Source: Pseudoalteromonas luteoviolacea DSM 6061
GTDB taxonomy: Bacteria > Pseudomonadota > Gammaproteobacteria > Enterobacterales > Alteromonadaceae
DNA length: 64,000 nt
Direction: 5' to 3'
NCBI RefSeq assembly: GCF_001625655.1
Contig: NZ_AUYB01000013.1
Span: 62,001-126,000, forward strand
The notes under the pieces are model-generated. The model saw nothing but the letters and a program-made list of their open reading frames with translations, was not told the origin of the DNA and did no database searches. Below are positions 44,887 to 55,143 of this stretch, piece by piece. How positions within the stretch are numbered: the stretch's first letter is position 1; the number at the start of each line of letters is the position of its first letter. A program made the position numbers and the translations under genes.

Positions 44887-46896
44887 ATGAACTTAAGCAA
44901 AAAGCTATATTTGGCCTTCGGTTGCCTTATCGCATTAATGGTGTTTTCGAGCACAATTGTGTGGTTTAAGGTCTCTACAGAAACCGCGCGCGCGTTTGAA
45001 GTTAAGGGTGATGACCTACCAGGTATGATCCTATATAACCGCTTGCTACACCTTGAATATCAACTCAACAACACTGCGCTTGAATACCTTAACGGTGATG
45101 TAAGTAAAGCTGGGCAGTTTAACCAATTATTCGAGCGCTTTAAAACCACACAAAAAGAGTTATATGGGTATGAGTCTGCAAAGCAGTCGGACCGTGAGAA
45201 AATGGCGCGCATCATGGAACTTGCAGAAAAGTTTCACCGCGATGTAAATAATGAAATATTTGCCAAATACGACCCAAGAGCCTATGCACAAGTCAAAGAG
45301 CGAGTTGATAAACTAGATAAAGGCACAGGAGAAGAGTTGGAAGATTTGCTCGACTCACTCAAAGAGCAAGAGTTTAACGACGCTTTGAAGTCCTCAGATC
45401 TACAAGAATCGCTCAATGATGACTTACCGGGTGTGCGCTATTATCTTGAGCTCGTAGATGAAGCCGGGGATATGATTGCAGCCATTATTTCCCATACGAC
45501 TGGCGCTCCTGCCGCAGAAGCCGACTTTAACGATGATGCGCAAAGCTTTCGAAGTTACCTTAATCTGTTAAAGCCATTAGAGCAAAAACCAAATGAGCTG
45601 CGCGACATAGCGCGTATAGAAGGTATGTTCGCCGAGATTCAAAGCGAGGCGAAGGAAATTTTTAGAACCTATGACTCAACCGCTTACGTTAAAGCCCAGC
45701 AAAAGCTGAAGGATTTAACTTCCAATCAAATGGTTGAACTGTCGAAAATTCTCAGTGTTTCAAGTGAAGAAGAGAAAGTCGATGCCACCAATGCACTAGA
45801 TCATTTGGTTGAAGGATTAAACACAACATTGGTGATCATCATCATTATCACACTCATCGCTGCTGTTATCGCCATTGCGGTCGCCTATGTGATCAGCCGC
45901 TCTATTGTCACGCGTATCAGTGAAGTGCTCACGATTGCTGAAGGGATCAGTGAAGGCGATATTTCTAGGCCACTGCTCCAGCACCAAGGCAAAGATGAAA
46001 TTGATAGTCTGGCTGAAGCAACTAACAAAATGTCTAATTCACTCAATACTCTGCTACAAGCGATTAGTAATGTGGTCAATGACGTTAAAACATCTAGTAA
46101 TGATATAGCTGAGACCAATAATCAAATCGCCTCACGCAGTCAGGCCTCGGCTGATCAATCTACACAAGTTGCGACAGCTATTGAACAAATGAGTGCAACA
46201 GTTTCTGAGGTTGCATCTCAAAGTCAGGTCGCAGCTAGCCATGCCGAAGGCGCTCGAAGCCTAGCTTCCGAAGGTGGCTCAACGGTGACATCCACCGTCG
46301 ATAAAATCAAATCAGCTTCCAATGAAGTACAAGATACTTCAGAAAATGTGACCCACCTCGGCGAACTAAGTAGCCAAATCGGTAATGTCATTGGTGTGAT
46401 AGGCAGTATTGCAGAGCAAACAAACCTACTCGCGCTAAATGCCGCTATCGAGGCCGCAAGAGCTGGCGAGCAAGGTCGAGGGTTTGCAGTGGTTGCAGAT
46501 GAAGTACGTACACTGGCAGAACGCACTTCAAAAGCCACCGAAGAAGTGGTCAGCACAGTGCAATCCATTCAATCTCAAACAGAACATGCGGTTAAATCAA
46601 TGGAAAATAGTGTTTCCCAAGTAAACCACAGTGTTTCTATGGCTGAAGATGCAGGAACGCAACTTGAAGGCATTGTCACAGGTGCCAGTGAAATCGCGGC
46701 GATGATCCAGTCGATTGCCACAGCGACAGAAGAGCAGTCGGTGGTTGCCAGTGAAATGGCCAGAGACATTTCACAAATTGAACAATCGAGCCAAAGCTCT
46801 CTACAAGACACGCAAATTGCAGCACATTCAGCACAAGAGCTGAATAAGCAAGCTGAAGAGTTAGCTACGCTCGTGAGCAGATTTAGGTTGCGCTGA
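44887..46896 (+). CDS. Methyl-accepting chemotaxis protein
   Basis: About 669 residues. TM1 is near residues 7-28, a large helical periplasmic sensor fills about 30-310, and TM2 near 315-340 is very isoleucine-rich. A HAMP domain follows ([23 protein letters not shown] linker). The signalling domain has the invariant hairpin tip [20 protein letters not shown] and [18 protein letters not shown]. No C-terminal pentapeptide for CheR/CheB docking is seen. The start is ATG 44887; an upstream TTG at 44875 has no SD. The ligand is unknown. It is a lone gene. Confidence 0.95.
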   Translation: MNLSKKLYLAFGCLIALMVFSSTIVWFKVSTETARAFEVKGDDLPGMILYNRLLHLEYQLNNTALEYLNGDVSKAGQFNQLFERFKTTQKELYGYESAKQSDREKMARIMELAEKFHRDVNNEIFAKYDPRAYAQVKERVDKLDKGTGEELEDLLDSLKEQEFNDALKSSDLQESLNDDLPGVRYYLELVDEAGDMIAAIISHTTGAPAAEADFNDDAQSFRSYLNLLKPLEQKPNELRDIARIEGMFAEIQSEAKEIFRTYDSTAYVKAQQKLKDLTSNQMVELSKILSVSSEEEKVDATNALDHLVEGLNTTLVIIIIITLIAAVIAIAVAYVISRSIVTRISEVLTIAEGISEGDISRPLLQHQGKDEIDSLAEATNKMSNSLNTLLQAISNVVNDVKTSSNDIAETNNQIASRSQASADQSTQVATAIEQMSATVSEVASQSQVAASHAEGARSLASEGGSTVTSTVDKIKSASNEVQDTSENVTHLGELSSQIGNVIGVIGSIAEQTNLLALNAAIEAARAGEQGRGFAVVADEVRTLAERTSKATEEVVSTVQSIQSQTEHAVKSMENSVSQVNHSVSMAEDAGTQLEGIVTGASEIAAMIQSIATATEEQSVVASEMARDISQIEQSSQSSLQDTQIAAHSAQELNKQAEELATLVSRFRLR

Positions 46897-46998
46897 TAAC
46901 GAAGCTGGTAACTCTGCGCTCAAAGATTTAAAATAGTGCTTTTTACGGGCAGTAACGAGCTCTATTTTATTTCCTTTTGAGTACACAAAGGTCTCACT

Positions 46999-47619
46999 AT
47001 GACAATGACACGTGGTAATCTGTTTATCTTATCAGCTCCTTCTGGTGCTGGTAAATCAAGCTTAATCAAAGCTTTACTAGAGAAGCAAGCAAACATTAAG
47101 GTTTCTGTATCTCACACTACTCGCGCACCACGCCCAGGCGAGAACAACGGTGAACACTACCACTTTGTTAATGTTGAAGAGTTTAAAGCCTTAATCGAAA
47201 AAGGCGACTTTTTTGAATGGGCACAAGTATTCGAAAACTACTATGGCACATCAAAACAAGCCATTGAAGATCAGCTAAACAATGGTATTGATGTTTTTCT
47301 AGATATTGATTGGCAGGGTGCAAGGCAGGTCCGTGAGCTTATGCCTGACGTTAAAACCGTATTTATTTTACCGCCGTCACGCAGTGAGTTAGAAAAGCGT
47401 TTGAACAATCGTGGGCAAGACTCTCAAGAGGTGATTGCAGGCCGTATGGCTGAAGCGAAGTCAGAAAGTAGCCATTACAATGAGTTTGACTATGTCATTG
47501 TCAATGACGACTTTAACACTGCCCTTACAGAGCTTGAGCATATTGTCGTTGCAGCAAGGCTTCAAACCACTGCGCAGCAAATTCGCCACAAAGATTTGAT
47601 TACACAGCTGTTGGCATAA
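46999..47619 (+). CDS. gmk: Guanylate kinase
   Basis: Phosphorylates GMP to GDP. The 206 residues match. The P-loop is [36 protein letters not shown] and the GMP-binding [15 protein letters not shown] segment are conserved, as is [13 protein letters not shown]. First of the gmk-rpoZ-spoT-ridA series. Two in-frame ATGs (MTMTRG) leave a 2-codon uncertainty at the start. Confidence 0.98.
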   Translation: MTMTRGNLFILSAPSGAGKSSLIKALLEKQANIKVSVSHTTRAPRPGENNGEHYHFVNVEEFKALIEKGDFFEWAQVFENYYGTSKQAIEDQLNNGIDVFLDIDWQGARQVRELMPDVKTVFILPPSRSELEKRLNNRGQDSQEVIAGRMAEAKSESSHYNEFDYVIVNDDFNTALTELEHIVVAARLQTTAQQIRHKDLITQLLA

Positions 47620-47627
47620 CATACATT

Positions 47628-47657
47628 GAAAGGCGACCAACCAAGGTGGTTGCTTTC
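47628..47657 (+). terminator. Imperfect hairpin between gmk and rpoZ
   Basis: GAAAGGCGACCA pairs with TGGTTGCTTTC with one bulge and one G-U pair. It lies 8 bases past the gmk stop and before the rpoZ promoter region. The T-run is poor, so this may be a partial terminator. Confidence 0.5.
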
Positions 47658-47745
47658 GATAAATTTTAACCATTTACTTGGCGAAGTCGGCAGTTTACAG
47701 TACACTAGCCCTTTGCTAAATGTATAATTTTTTTGGAGTGCTTCG

Positions 47746-48021
47746 ATGGCTCGCGTAACTGTAGAAGATGCAGTAGATAAAATTGGTAACCGTTTCGATT
47801 TAATCCTTGTTGCAGCGCGTCGCGCTCGTCAGATTTCTGTTGGTGGTAAAGACCCTATGGTTGAAGCCGAAAATGACAAGCCAACTGTTATCGCGCTACG
47901 TGAAATTGAAGAAGGTCTAGTAACAACAGACTCTTTAGACATGATCGATCGTGAAGAGCAACAAAACCAAGAGGCCGCTGAGCTTGCAGCAGTAGCAGCC
48001 ATTGTTGGTGGTAACCGCTAA
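47746..48021 (+). CDS. rpoZ: RNA polymerase omega subunit
   Basis: A 91-residue core subunit that helps assemble RNA polymerase and forms one ppGpp site. [20 protein letters not shown] and the [14 protein letters not shown] segment are the family signature. The following [19 protein letters not shown] is conserved. SD TTTGGAGTG precedes the ATG. Located upstream of spoT as in E. coli. Confidence 0.98.
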   Translation: MARVTVEDAVDKIGNRFDLILVAARRARQISVGGKDPMVEAENDKPTVIALREIEEGLVTTDSLDMIDREEQQNQEAAELAAVAAIVGGNR

Positions 48022-48070
48022 AATAAACTTTAGACGGCAAAAACTGCCAAGTCTTACACAAGTTTAAATC

Positions 48071-48099
48071 AACGCCGGCATCTAGCTGGCGTTTTTTTT
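48071..48099 (+). terminator. Terminator after rpoZ
   Basis: AACGCCGGC, 5-base loop, GCTGGCGTT, then a run of eight Ts. Strong hairpin with one G-U pair, 49 bases past the rpoZ stop. spoT therefore likely has its own promoter between 48100 and 48203. Confidence 0.9.
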
Positions 48100-48203
48100 C
48101 ATTATATTGCAAAAGCACGCTGCCTTTGCGTTGGCTTCCGAGCCAATTCATCGTATATTCAATAATAACTATCTATTAACTTCACTGGAACATTGGAGTG
48201 TGA

Positions 48204-50306
48204 ATGTATCTATTTGAAGGCCTCAAGAAAAAAATCTCAGAGTACTTATCGCCAGAAGACGTAGAGCTGGTGCAAAAAGCTTATGTTGTTGCTCGTGAAG
48301 CGCATGAAGGACAAACTCGTTCAAGTGGTGAGCCATATATCACTCACCCAGTAGAAGTCACGCAAATACTTGCCAGCATGAAGCTAGACCATGAAACGCT
48401 TATGGCCGCTTTAATGCATGATGTTATTGAAGACACTGACTTTAGCCAATCTGACTTGGCTGAAATATTTGGTGAAACTGTGGCTGAACTTGTTGCCGGC
48501 GTCAGTAAATTAGATAAGCTCGACTTCAAAGATAAAAAAGAATTCCAAGCCGAGAACTATCGCAAAATGATTATGGCTATGACGCAAGATATCCGCGTTA
48601 TCCTAATTAAACTTGCTGACCGTACCCACAACATGCGTACTTTAGGGTTTTTAAGACCTGAAAAGCGCAGAAGAATCGCCAGAGAAACCCTTGAAATATT
48701 CGCACCAATTGCGAACCGTTTGGGTATTCACGATATCAAAAATGAGCTAGAAGATTTAGGTTTCCAAGCGCTGTACCCAATGCGCCATCGTGCATTAAAA
48801 TCAGAAGTCGCCAAAGCACGTGGTAACCGAAAAGAAGTCATCAGCAATATTCAAACCGAAATAGAATCAAGATTAGAAGAATCTGGGATCTCTGCATCCG
48901 TTAAAGGTAGAGAAAAGCACCTATATAGCATTTACCGAAAAATGCTCAACAAAGAACTGCTGTTCAACGAAGTCATGGATATTTACGCGTTTAGAATTAA
49001 CGTGGATGATATCGATACTTGCTACCGAGTTTTAGGTGTTGCGCACAACCTTTACAAGCCTATCGGAACGCGCTTCAAAGACTACATCGCCGTACCTAAA
49101 ACCAATGGCTACCAATCATTACATACATCTCTTGTTGGGCCACATGGTATTCCTGTAGAGATCCAAATTCGTACTCATGATATGGATCATATGGCTGACA
49201 AAGGGGTTGCAGCGCACTGGATGTACAAAAAAGCTGGTGATAGTGCGGGCCATACTGCACAGCAGCGTGCACGTCAGTGGATGCAAAGCTTGCTAGAGTT
49301 ACAACAAAGTGCGGGTTCTTCGTTTGAATTTGTCGAAAACGTAAAAACTGAACTCTTCCCTGAAGAAATTTATGTGTTCACGCCAGACGGTCGCATTATT
49401 GAATTGCCGATGGGCGCTACCGCAGTTGATTTTGCCTACGCTGTTCATACTGATGTGGGCAATACCTGTGTCGGTGCGCGTGTTAATCGTAAACCTTACC
49501 CTTTGAGTAAAGAGCTCGATACGGGCCAAACGGTTGAAATTATTACCAGCTCAGGCGCACACCCTAATGCAACATGGTTGAACTTTATTGTTACGGGTAA
49601 GGCAAGGCTTGGGGTACGCAATTACTTAAAGAGCCAACATCAAGAAGAGTCTATTCAACTGGGTCGTCGTCTTTTAGACTCCGCATTGGGTGAACAAAAA
49701 CTAGATGATATCCCTACCGAGCAGATTGAACGCGTACTTGAAGAGCACAATTTAAACTCCCTGCTTGAGCTACTGGTGGAAATAGGCAATGGCAACATAA
49801 TGAGTGTGCTCATTGCAAAACGACTTCTACAAGCTGATGACGGAATTGAAAGCTTTGCTAAACAGGCTAAAGCCGCCATCATTGGTACTGAAGGTATGCT
49901 TGTCACTTACGCTAAATGTTGTCGTCCTGTACCTGGAGATGCCATTGCAGCGTATGTTAGCCAAGGTAAAGGCTTAATGGTACATAGGCAAGAGTGTAGA
50001 AATATCAAAGGTTGGGAAAGTGAACGCGCTAAGTACTGTGTTGTTAAGTGGGAAGACAACCCAGAAAAAGAATACATTGCCGCGCTGCGGGTTGAAATCA
50101 TCAACCATCAGGGTGCACTTGCTAAGTTGACCAACGTGGTCGCTAGCGCCCAAGCCAATATTGTTGAGATTGCCACCGAAGAAAAAGAAAGCAATCTATA
50201 TATTATAGATCTAGGCGTTACAGTTAAAGACAGGGTCCATGTTGCCAATATCATGCGAAAAATCCGAGTAATGCCAGATGTACAACGCGTTTATCGTAAA
50301 CGCTAG
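48204..50306 (+). CDS. spoT: Bifunctional (p)ppGpp synthetase/hydrolase SpoT
   Basis: A 700-residue RelA/SpoT homologue that mainly degrades, and can also make, ppGpp. The N-terminal HD hydrolase domain has [11 protein letters not shown] and the metal motif [11 protein letters not shown]. The synthetase domain has [19 protein letters not shown]. The TGS domain (about 385-445: [12 protein letters not shown]) and a C-terminal ACT domain ([17 protein letters not shown]) follow. The intact HD motif is the reason for SpoT over RelA. Next gene ridA starts 11 bases later. The gmk-rpoZ-spoT order is typical. Confidence 0.97.
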   Translation: MYLFEGLKKKISEYLSPEDVELVQKAYVVAREAHEGQTRSSGEPYITHPVEVTQILASMKLDHETLMAALMHDVIEDTDFSQSDLAEIFGETVAELVAGVSKLDKLDFKDKKEFQAENYRKMIMAMTQDIRVILIKLADRTHNMRTLGFLRPEKRRRIARETLEIFAPIANRLGIHDIKNELEDLGFQALYPMRHRALKSEVAKARGNRKEVISNIQTEIESRLEESGISASVKGREKHLYSIYRKMLNKELLFNEVMDIYAFRINVDDIDTCYRVLGVAHNLYKPIGTRFKDYIAVPKTNGYQSLHTSLVGPHGIPVEIQIRTHDMDHMADKGVAAHWMYKKAGDSAGHTAQQRARQWMQSLLELQQSAGSSFEFVENVKTELFPEEIYVFTPDGRIIELPMGATAVDFAYAVHTDVGNTCVGARVNRKPYPLSKELDTGQTVEIITSSGAHPNATWLNFIVTGKARLGVRNYLKSQHQEESIQLGRRLLDSALGEQKLDDIPTEQIERVLEEHNLNSLLELLVEIGNGNIMSVLIAKRLLQADDGIESFAKQAKAAIIGTEGMLVTYAKCCRPVPGDAIAAYVSQGKGLMVHRQECRNIKGWESERAKYCVVKWEDNPEKEYIAALRVEIINHQGALAKLTNVVASAQANIVEIATEEKESNLYIIDLGVTVKDRVHVANIMRKIRVMPDVQRVYRKR

Positions 50307-50317
50307 AGGAACGTATT

Positions 50318-50710
50318 ATGACTAAAGCTATCATATCAACCGATCAGGCACCTGCTGCTATCGGAACATATAACCAAGGGATTAAAGTAGGAACTACGGT
50401 TTATTTATCAGGCCAAATTCCACTGGTACCTGAAACCATGGAAGTCATTTCTGAAGACTTTGCTGAACAAACCCACCAAGTGTTTAAAAACCTTTCAGCG
50501 GTATGTGAAGCGGCGGGCGGAGAGCTGCAAGACATGGTTAAAGTAAATATCTTTTTGACTGACTTGAGTCACTTTGCAACGGTAAATGAGATTATGAGCC
50601 AGTACTTTAGAACCCCTTATCCAGCACGTGCTGCAATCGGGGTAAAAGAACTACCAAAAAGCGTTCAAATTGAAATAGATGGCATTATGGAGCTACCATC
50701 TATTAACTAG
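50318..50710 (+). CDS. ridA: RidA family reactive intermediate deaminase
   Basis: A 130-residue enzyme that hydrolyses reactive enamine/imine intermediates from PLP enzymes. [18 protein letters not shown] opens the protein, and [21 protein letters not shown] ends it with the conserved arginine of the active site. Two residues differ from the commonest pattern (YNQ rather than YSQ), so substrate preference may vary. It is co-transcribed with spoT and followed by a terminator. Confidence 0.94.
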   Translation: MTKAIISTDQAPAAIGTYNQGIKVGTTVYLSGQIPLVPETMEVISEDFAEQTHQVFKNLSAVCEAAGGELQDMVKVNIFLTDLSHFATVNEIMSQYFRTPYPARAAIGVKELPKSVQIEIDGIMELPSIN

Positions 50711-50735
50711 CCGTACTTTTATAAAGCTCAACAAT

Positions 50736-50760
50736 AAGCCCGCACTTTGCGGGCTTTTTT
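50736..50760 (+). terminator. Terminator after ridA
   Basis: AAGCCCGCA, CTT loop, TGCGGGCTT, T-run: a perfect 9-bp stem 25 bases past the stop. Confidence 0.93.
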
Positions 50761-51083
50761 ACTAATGATGCTTAGTGAAAATATCCCCTATTATACAAAT
50801 CTTATTTAATTGCCGTTTTAACTTTGATCTTAACCACTTGACTACATACTATTAATTAAGCAAGCTGGAAATGAGTTAAAAGATAAACCAGCACATTGGC
50901 GACATAAATTTAATAAAAGTAAACCACGCCTAAAAGTGGTTATGGAATTTATCTGGCTCAAGCCTGTCTTAATAATAAAGCCCCAATAAATAAGGGTTAA
51001 AAAGGCATTACGATTGCAAGCTTACAAGGGTTAGATTATTTGCGGCCTTTTTGCAGAGCCGCTCGGTCGATAAGGAAAAGCCT
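50761..51083 (+). other. Intergenic leader of the FapA-like gene
   Basis: About 320 bases. No RNA gene recognised. The sequence is AT-rich up to 51040 and then contains an SD (AAGGA at 51072-51076). A TTG at 51051 opens the frame earlier but lacks a suitable SD. Confidence 0.3.
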
Positions 51084-52694
51084 GTGTTTAAAGTCACTAA
51101 AAATGGCCAAATTTTAATGGATGTTGCTACTGCAGCGCCACCAAGCCAAGCTTTTATAGTTGAGGCATTGGAGTGCTCTCCTTACGCTGACTGTGAGGTT
51201 GACCACGACTCCATCGCAGCATTTTTTCAAAGTGATGTTGTTGAACAGCAATTGCTGGTCGCTAAGCAAAAAGACGCGGAAATGCGCATCGCGATTTCTG
51301 AAGACAAAATGCAAGCCTCTGCTACGTTAATCACAGCAAAAGGCGGCAGCCTTATCAGTCTTGATCAAGCCAAAAAACTTATCGTCAAATCAGGCGTATG
51401 CCGAGGATACAAACAAGCCTTCTTAGAAAAGATTTTAGCAAAGCAATTTGATGCAGCCCCCGGTGCAGAATTTTCAGGTGTGATTGCACAAGGGAGACCG
51501 CCAGAGAATGGCCTACCGGCTAAGTTGATATCTCATGTCTTAACTTTAAAAGAGCGCTTGAAGCAACCTAAAATGCGAGAAGATGGTACGGTTGATATGC
51601 GTGATTTTGGCGCACTGTCGAGTGTCTCTCCTGGCACTTTGCTCATTACTCAAAGGCCTGCAACTCCCGGAAAGGAAGGGTTTACGGTAACAGGAGAAAC
51701 CATTGAGCCTTTACCAGGGGAAACATTTCAACTCGTTGCCGGTGAGGGCACCGAAATATCACATACTAATCCACTTGAGTTAATCGCAACCATTGCTGGC
51801 TGCCCATCGGACATACAGAATGGCATGCGTGTTGATGATATTTTTACCATCAATGATGTTAACGTAAAAAGCGGTCATATCGATTTTAGTGGCAGTGTGA
51901 TTGTCACCCATAATGTTGAACCAGGCATGAAAGTGAAAGCTTCAGGTGACGTTACAATAATGGGCACTGTTGACTCAGGAGAAATCTATAGCGATGGCAA
52001 TATTGAAGTTCGTGGTGGAGTCATTGGTCACTTAGATCACAGCGACAACGACCAAAGCTTAACCAGCAAATTAGTTGCAAAGGGCGATATAAACATAGTT
52101 CACGGTCAGTATACGTACTTGGAGGGGCGTAACGTATATATCCAAAAACAAGCAAATCATTGCGATATAAAAGCCTTACGACAAGTCTTGGTAGGCCAAG
52201 AAGATAACCCACGTGGCAAACTCATTGGTGGCACCATATTTGACGCTCAATCCGTTACGGCTGGCGAAATAGGTAGCCCTTCTGGTGCAACCATGTCAGT
52301 TTACTTAGCCACTTCCGGTATTGAAATTACCAACAAAACCGACCAATGTATTCGTGAACTGGGTGAAACCGACGAACAAATAGATAATCTACAAAAAGCC
52401 GTTGAAAAGGCCGATCAATTAAGAGACGCCGAAAAGAAAAAGATGTTAATGGCTAAAATAAGCGCCACACAAAACCATTACAGCCAACAAGCTGAAGCGT
52501 TAGAGAACAAGTTAAGCGAGTTAGACCATACCTTACATGAGTTATTGGAAGGCACTCAATTGCGGGCAACCAATGCACTGCATTCAGGCGTTGAACTTCA
52601 TATTTTTGATAAAACCTATCGAACAAATCGTAGCTACCCACCATGTACTGCTAAGTTGCTAGAGGGAAAAATCGAAATCGAATTTAAAACCTAG
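51084..52694 (+). CDS. FapA/DUF342 family protein
   Basis: A 536-residue cytoplasmic protein. The first third (FKVTKNGQILMDVATAA) and the central segment GTLLITQRPATPGKEGFTVTG with PLPGETFQL are typical of DUF342. The rest forms a right-handed beta-helix-like series (VNVKSGHIDFSGSVIVTHNV, VKASGDVTIMGTVDSGEI, NIEVRGGVIGH). A coiled coil lies near 445-505. Family members are annotated as polymerisation-type or flagellar assembly protein A, but no flagellar gene is nearby, so its role is unsettled. GTG at 51084 was chosen because AAGGA lies 7 bases upstream. Confidence 0.82.
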   Translation: MFKVTKNGQILMDVATAAPPSQAFIVEALECSPYADCEVDHDSIAAFFQSDVVEQQLLVAKQKDAEMRIAISEDKMQASATLITAKGGSLISLDQAKKLIVKSGVCRGYKQAFLEKILAKQFDAAPGAEFSGVIAQGRPPENGLPAKLISHVLTLKERLKQPKMREDGTVDMRDFGALSSVSPGTLLITQRPATPGKEGFTVTGETIEPLPGETFQLVAGEGTEISHTNPLELIATIAGCPSDIQNGMRVDDIFTINDVNVKSGHIDFSGSVIVTHNVEPGMKVKASGDVTIMGTVDSGEIYSDGNIEVRGGVIGHLDHSDNDQSLTSKLVAKGDINIVHGQYTYLEGRNVYIQKQANHCDIKALRQVLVGQEDNPRGKLIGGTIFDAQSVTAGEIGSPSGATMSVYLATSGIEITNKTDQCIRELGETDEQIDNLQKAVEKADQLRDAEKKKMLMAKISATQNHYSQQAEALENKLSELDHTLHELLEGTQLRATNALHSGVELHIFDKTYRTNRSYPPCTAKLLEGKIEIEFKT

Positions 52695-52712
52695 GGGCCC
52701 AAAGGCCCCTAG
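52691..52712. terminator. Bidirectional terminator, FapA-like gene / asnA
   Basis: CTAGGGGCC, CAAA loop, GGCCCCTAG: a perfect 9-bp stem that overlaps the TAG stop of the FapA-like gene and sits 6 bases from the asnA stop on the other strand. Confidence 0.75.
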
Positions 52713-52717
52713 CGTAA

Positions 52718-53713
52718 TTATAAAACCCCTTCAATTGACTGCTTAACCTGCTCAGGCCAAACACCCACTTGTACTTGCGCGATGTGCGACTTTTGTAACA
52801 ACAGCATAACCAATCGAGATTGGCCTATGCCTCCGCCGATTGTTTGCGGTAGTTCCCCAGCAAGTAACGCTTGGTGCCAATCAAACTCCTTACGGTCTAG
52901 CGCATCACTGAGTTCAAGCTGATGTGCCAATGATTCAGGGCAAACGCGGATTCCCATCGAAGAAATCTCAAATGCATCTTCTAATGCTGGGTTCCAAACA
53001 ATGATGTCTCCGTTTAACCCTTGGTACTTTTCACATGTTGACGTTGACCAATCATCGTAATCTGGAGCACGTACATCATGAATTTTTCCGTCTCCTAACT
53101 TGCCGCCAATACCAATTAGGAATACTGCACCATACTCTTGTGCTATCGCTTTTTCACGCTGCTTTGCGCTAAAGTCTGGATACATGCTACGTAGCTCTTC
53201 AGCATGCACAAACTTAATTTTTTCAGGTAGGAATGGAGTTATACCAAACTCATCTGAGATAGTTTGTTCAGTCGCTTTAATGCACTGATACAATGTACTC
53301 ACGGTAGCTTTTAAGGTATCTAAGCTTCTTTGAGTCTCACCACAAATGACTTTTTCCCAATCCCATTGGTCTACAAATACTGAGTGAATAGGTGATAGGC
53401 GTTCCTCATCTGGACGTAGTGCCTTCATATGAGTGTATAGCCCCTCCCCCACTGAAAAACCATAGTCCCCAAGTGTTTTTCGCTTCCATTTTGCCAATGA
53501 GTGAACGACTTCAAATTCGCTCTCAGGTAAGGTTTTTACTTTTACAGAAACGGCCTGCTCTGTACCACTTAGGTTGTCTTGGATTCCATCTCCTACCTTC
53601 GCCAAAATTGGCGCTTGCACTTCAACTAGACCTAGTTGCTCAGTTAACTGAGTTGAAAAAACGCTTTTTACACGTGCAATTTGTCGCTGAGTTACCAAGT
53701 AATCTGATTTCAT
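52718..53713 (-). CDS. asnA: Aspartate-ammonia ligase
   Basis: ATP-dependent asparagine synthetase that uses ammonia. It is related to class II aminoacyl-tRNA synthetases. Key segments are [64 protein letters not shown] and the C-terminal [15 protein letters not shown]. About 331 residues. The start [11 protein letters not shown] at 53713 has GAGG upstream and matches E. coli. The longer frame to 53800 is unsupported. It is divergent from its regulator asnC. Confidence 0.98.
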   Translation of the reverse strand: MKSDYLVTQRQIARVKSVFSTQLTEQLGLVEVQAPILAKVGDGIQDNLSGTEQAVSVKVKTLPESEFEVVHSLAKWKRKTLGDYGFSVGEGLYTHMKALRPDEERLSPIHSVFVDQWDWEKVICGETQRSLDTLKATVSTLYQCIKATEQTISDEFGITPFLPEKIKFVHAEELRSMYPDFSAKQREKAIAQEYGAVFLIGIGGKLGDGKIHDVRAPDYDDWSTSTCEKYQGLNGDIIVWNPALEDAFEISSMGIRVCPESLAHQLELSDALDRKEFDWHQALLAGELPQTIGGGIGQSRLVMLLLQKSHIAQVQVGVWPEQVKQSIEGVL

Positions 53714-53888
53714 TTTAAACCTCATTCTAAACTGTTGATGATTATGTGCAGCCAGTGCTGATATATCCATCGTCAACAAATTTAAGAATAAATTCAACAT
53801 TCAAAATCAAAAACATATAAAATTAACTTTAATCAACAAAAAAATATCGATATATTTATTGAATCATCAATTATCACTTCAATATCAC

Positions 53889-54347
53889 ATGGAAAATTAT
53901 CAAATCGATAATCTCGATAAATCTATCTTGCATGCATTAATGACGGATGCGAGAACACCTTATGCGGAATTGGCAAAACGTTTCAAAGTAAGTGCTGGCA
54001 CAATTCATGTCAGAATCGAGAAAATGAAACAGGCGGGGATCATTGAAGGGACGAAAGTTTGTATCAATGCCAAAAAGTTAGGCTATGACGTATGCTGTTT
54101 CATTGGCATTAACTTAAAACATGCCAGAGACTATCAAAACACAATTGCACAGCTAGAAAGTTTTGAAGAAGTTGTAGAGGCCTATTACACAACTGGTAAT
54201 TACAGTATTTTTATAAAGGTATTGAGCAGCTCAATGGATCATTTACATGATGTATTAGTTAATAAAATTCAGTCAATTGAGGCCATCCAGTCCACCGAGA
54301 CCTTGATCTCTTTACAAGCACCTATTATGCGTGAGGTATCCCCATAG
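53889..54347 (+). CDS. asnC: Lrp/AsnC family regulator AsnC
   Basis: Asparagine-responsive activator of asnA. The 152 residues from ATG 53889 begin MENYQIDNLDKSILHALM and align with E. coli AsnC without gaps near the start. The HTH is AELAKRFKVSAGTIHVRIEKM, and the ligand-binding RAM domain contains YYTTGNYSIFIKVL. A longer frame from 53859 is unlikely. The 175-base gap to asnA holds the shared control region. Confidence 0.97.
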   Translation: MENYQIDNLDKSILHALMTDARTPYAELAKRFKVSAGTIHVRIEKMKQAGIIEGTKVCINAKKLGYDVCCFIGINLKHARDYQNTIAQLESFEEVVEAYYTTGNYSIFIKVLSSSMDHLHDVLVNKIQSIEAIQSTETLISLQAPIMREVSP

Positions 54348-54439
54348 TTTACCCATATAAGTACAGCTCAAGGGTGTGTACTTATACAGTAATAATTTTG
54401 ATATAATGCGCCCAATTTTGTATTTATGAGCAGTACTTG

Positions 54440-55135
54440 ATGAAAGAAAATCGCTTTCAACGCGTAAAACGCATTTTGGAGCAACGTCAGACAGATTTAA
54501 CCGTATGTCTCGATGAAGTACATAAGCACCATAACTTGTCAGCTATTGTGCGTACTGCGGATGCCGTTGGCTGTCACTACGTACATGCTGTTTGGCCTCA
54601 AGATCAAAGGCGCTTAACAAACAATACCTCTGGTGGCAGTAAAAATTGGGTAGATACACAAATGCACGATGACATTGATCAAGCAGTCTCTGCAATTCGT
54701 GAGCAAAACCCTGGTATACAGCTTTTGGCCACAAATCTTAGCGATAGTGCCGTAGATTTTAGAGAAATTGACTATACGAAACCGACAGCCGTTATTGTGG
54801 GTCAAGAGCGGTTAGGGATCTCTGATCGTGCTCTCCAACATGCCGATCAGCATATCGTGATACCGATGGCTGGCATGGTGCAATCTTTGAATGTGTCGGT
54901 TGCAGCTGCACTTATTTTGTATGAAGCACAAAGACAAAGAGAGCTAGCTGGTATGTACGAGCGCAAAGATATGATCGACCCTCAGGTAAAGCACAAACTC
55001 TTGTTTGAAGGTTGTCACCCTATCATTGCAAACCGTTGTAATGAAAAGGGGTTACCCTACCCGCAATTAGACGAAGATGGCGAAATCGTCGCTGACGAAA
55101 CATTTTGGAATACACTGAAGTTTAGTAAAGCGTAA
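54440..55135 (+). CDS. trmH: tRNA (guanosine-2'-O-)-methyltransferase TrmH
   Basis: SPOUT-class enzyme that methylates the ribose of G18 in tRNA. ATG at 54440 gives 231 residues. The motifs are HNLSAIVRTADAVGCHYVHAVW, TAVIVGQERLGISD and the knot-forming IPMAGMVQSLNVSVAAALIL with its conserved Asn and Ser. The C-terminal extension is that of TrmH. It precedes recG by 8 bases; spoT-trmH-recG order is common in gammaproteobacteria. Confidence 0.97.
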   Translation: MKENRFQRVKRILEQRQTDLTVCLDEVHKHHNLSAIVRTADAVGCHYVHAVWPQDQRRLTNNTSGGSKNWVDTQMHDDIDQAVSAIREQNPGIQLLATNLSDSAVDFREIDYTKPTAVIVGQERLGISDRALQHADQHIVIPMAGMVQSLNVSVAAALILYEAQRQRELAGMYERKDMIDPQVKHKLLFEGCHPIIANRCNEKGLPYPQLDEDGEIVADETFWNTLKFSKA

Positions 55136-55143
55136 GGAATACT

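Noticed and set aside
44715..44954. A minus-strand 79-codon frame overlapping the chemotaxis receptor start
   Set aside because: It overlaps a well-supported gene on the other strand and lacks features of its own.
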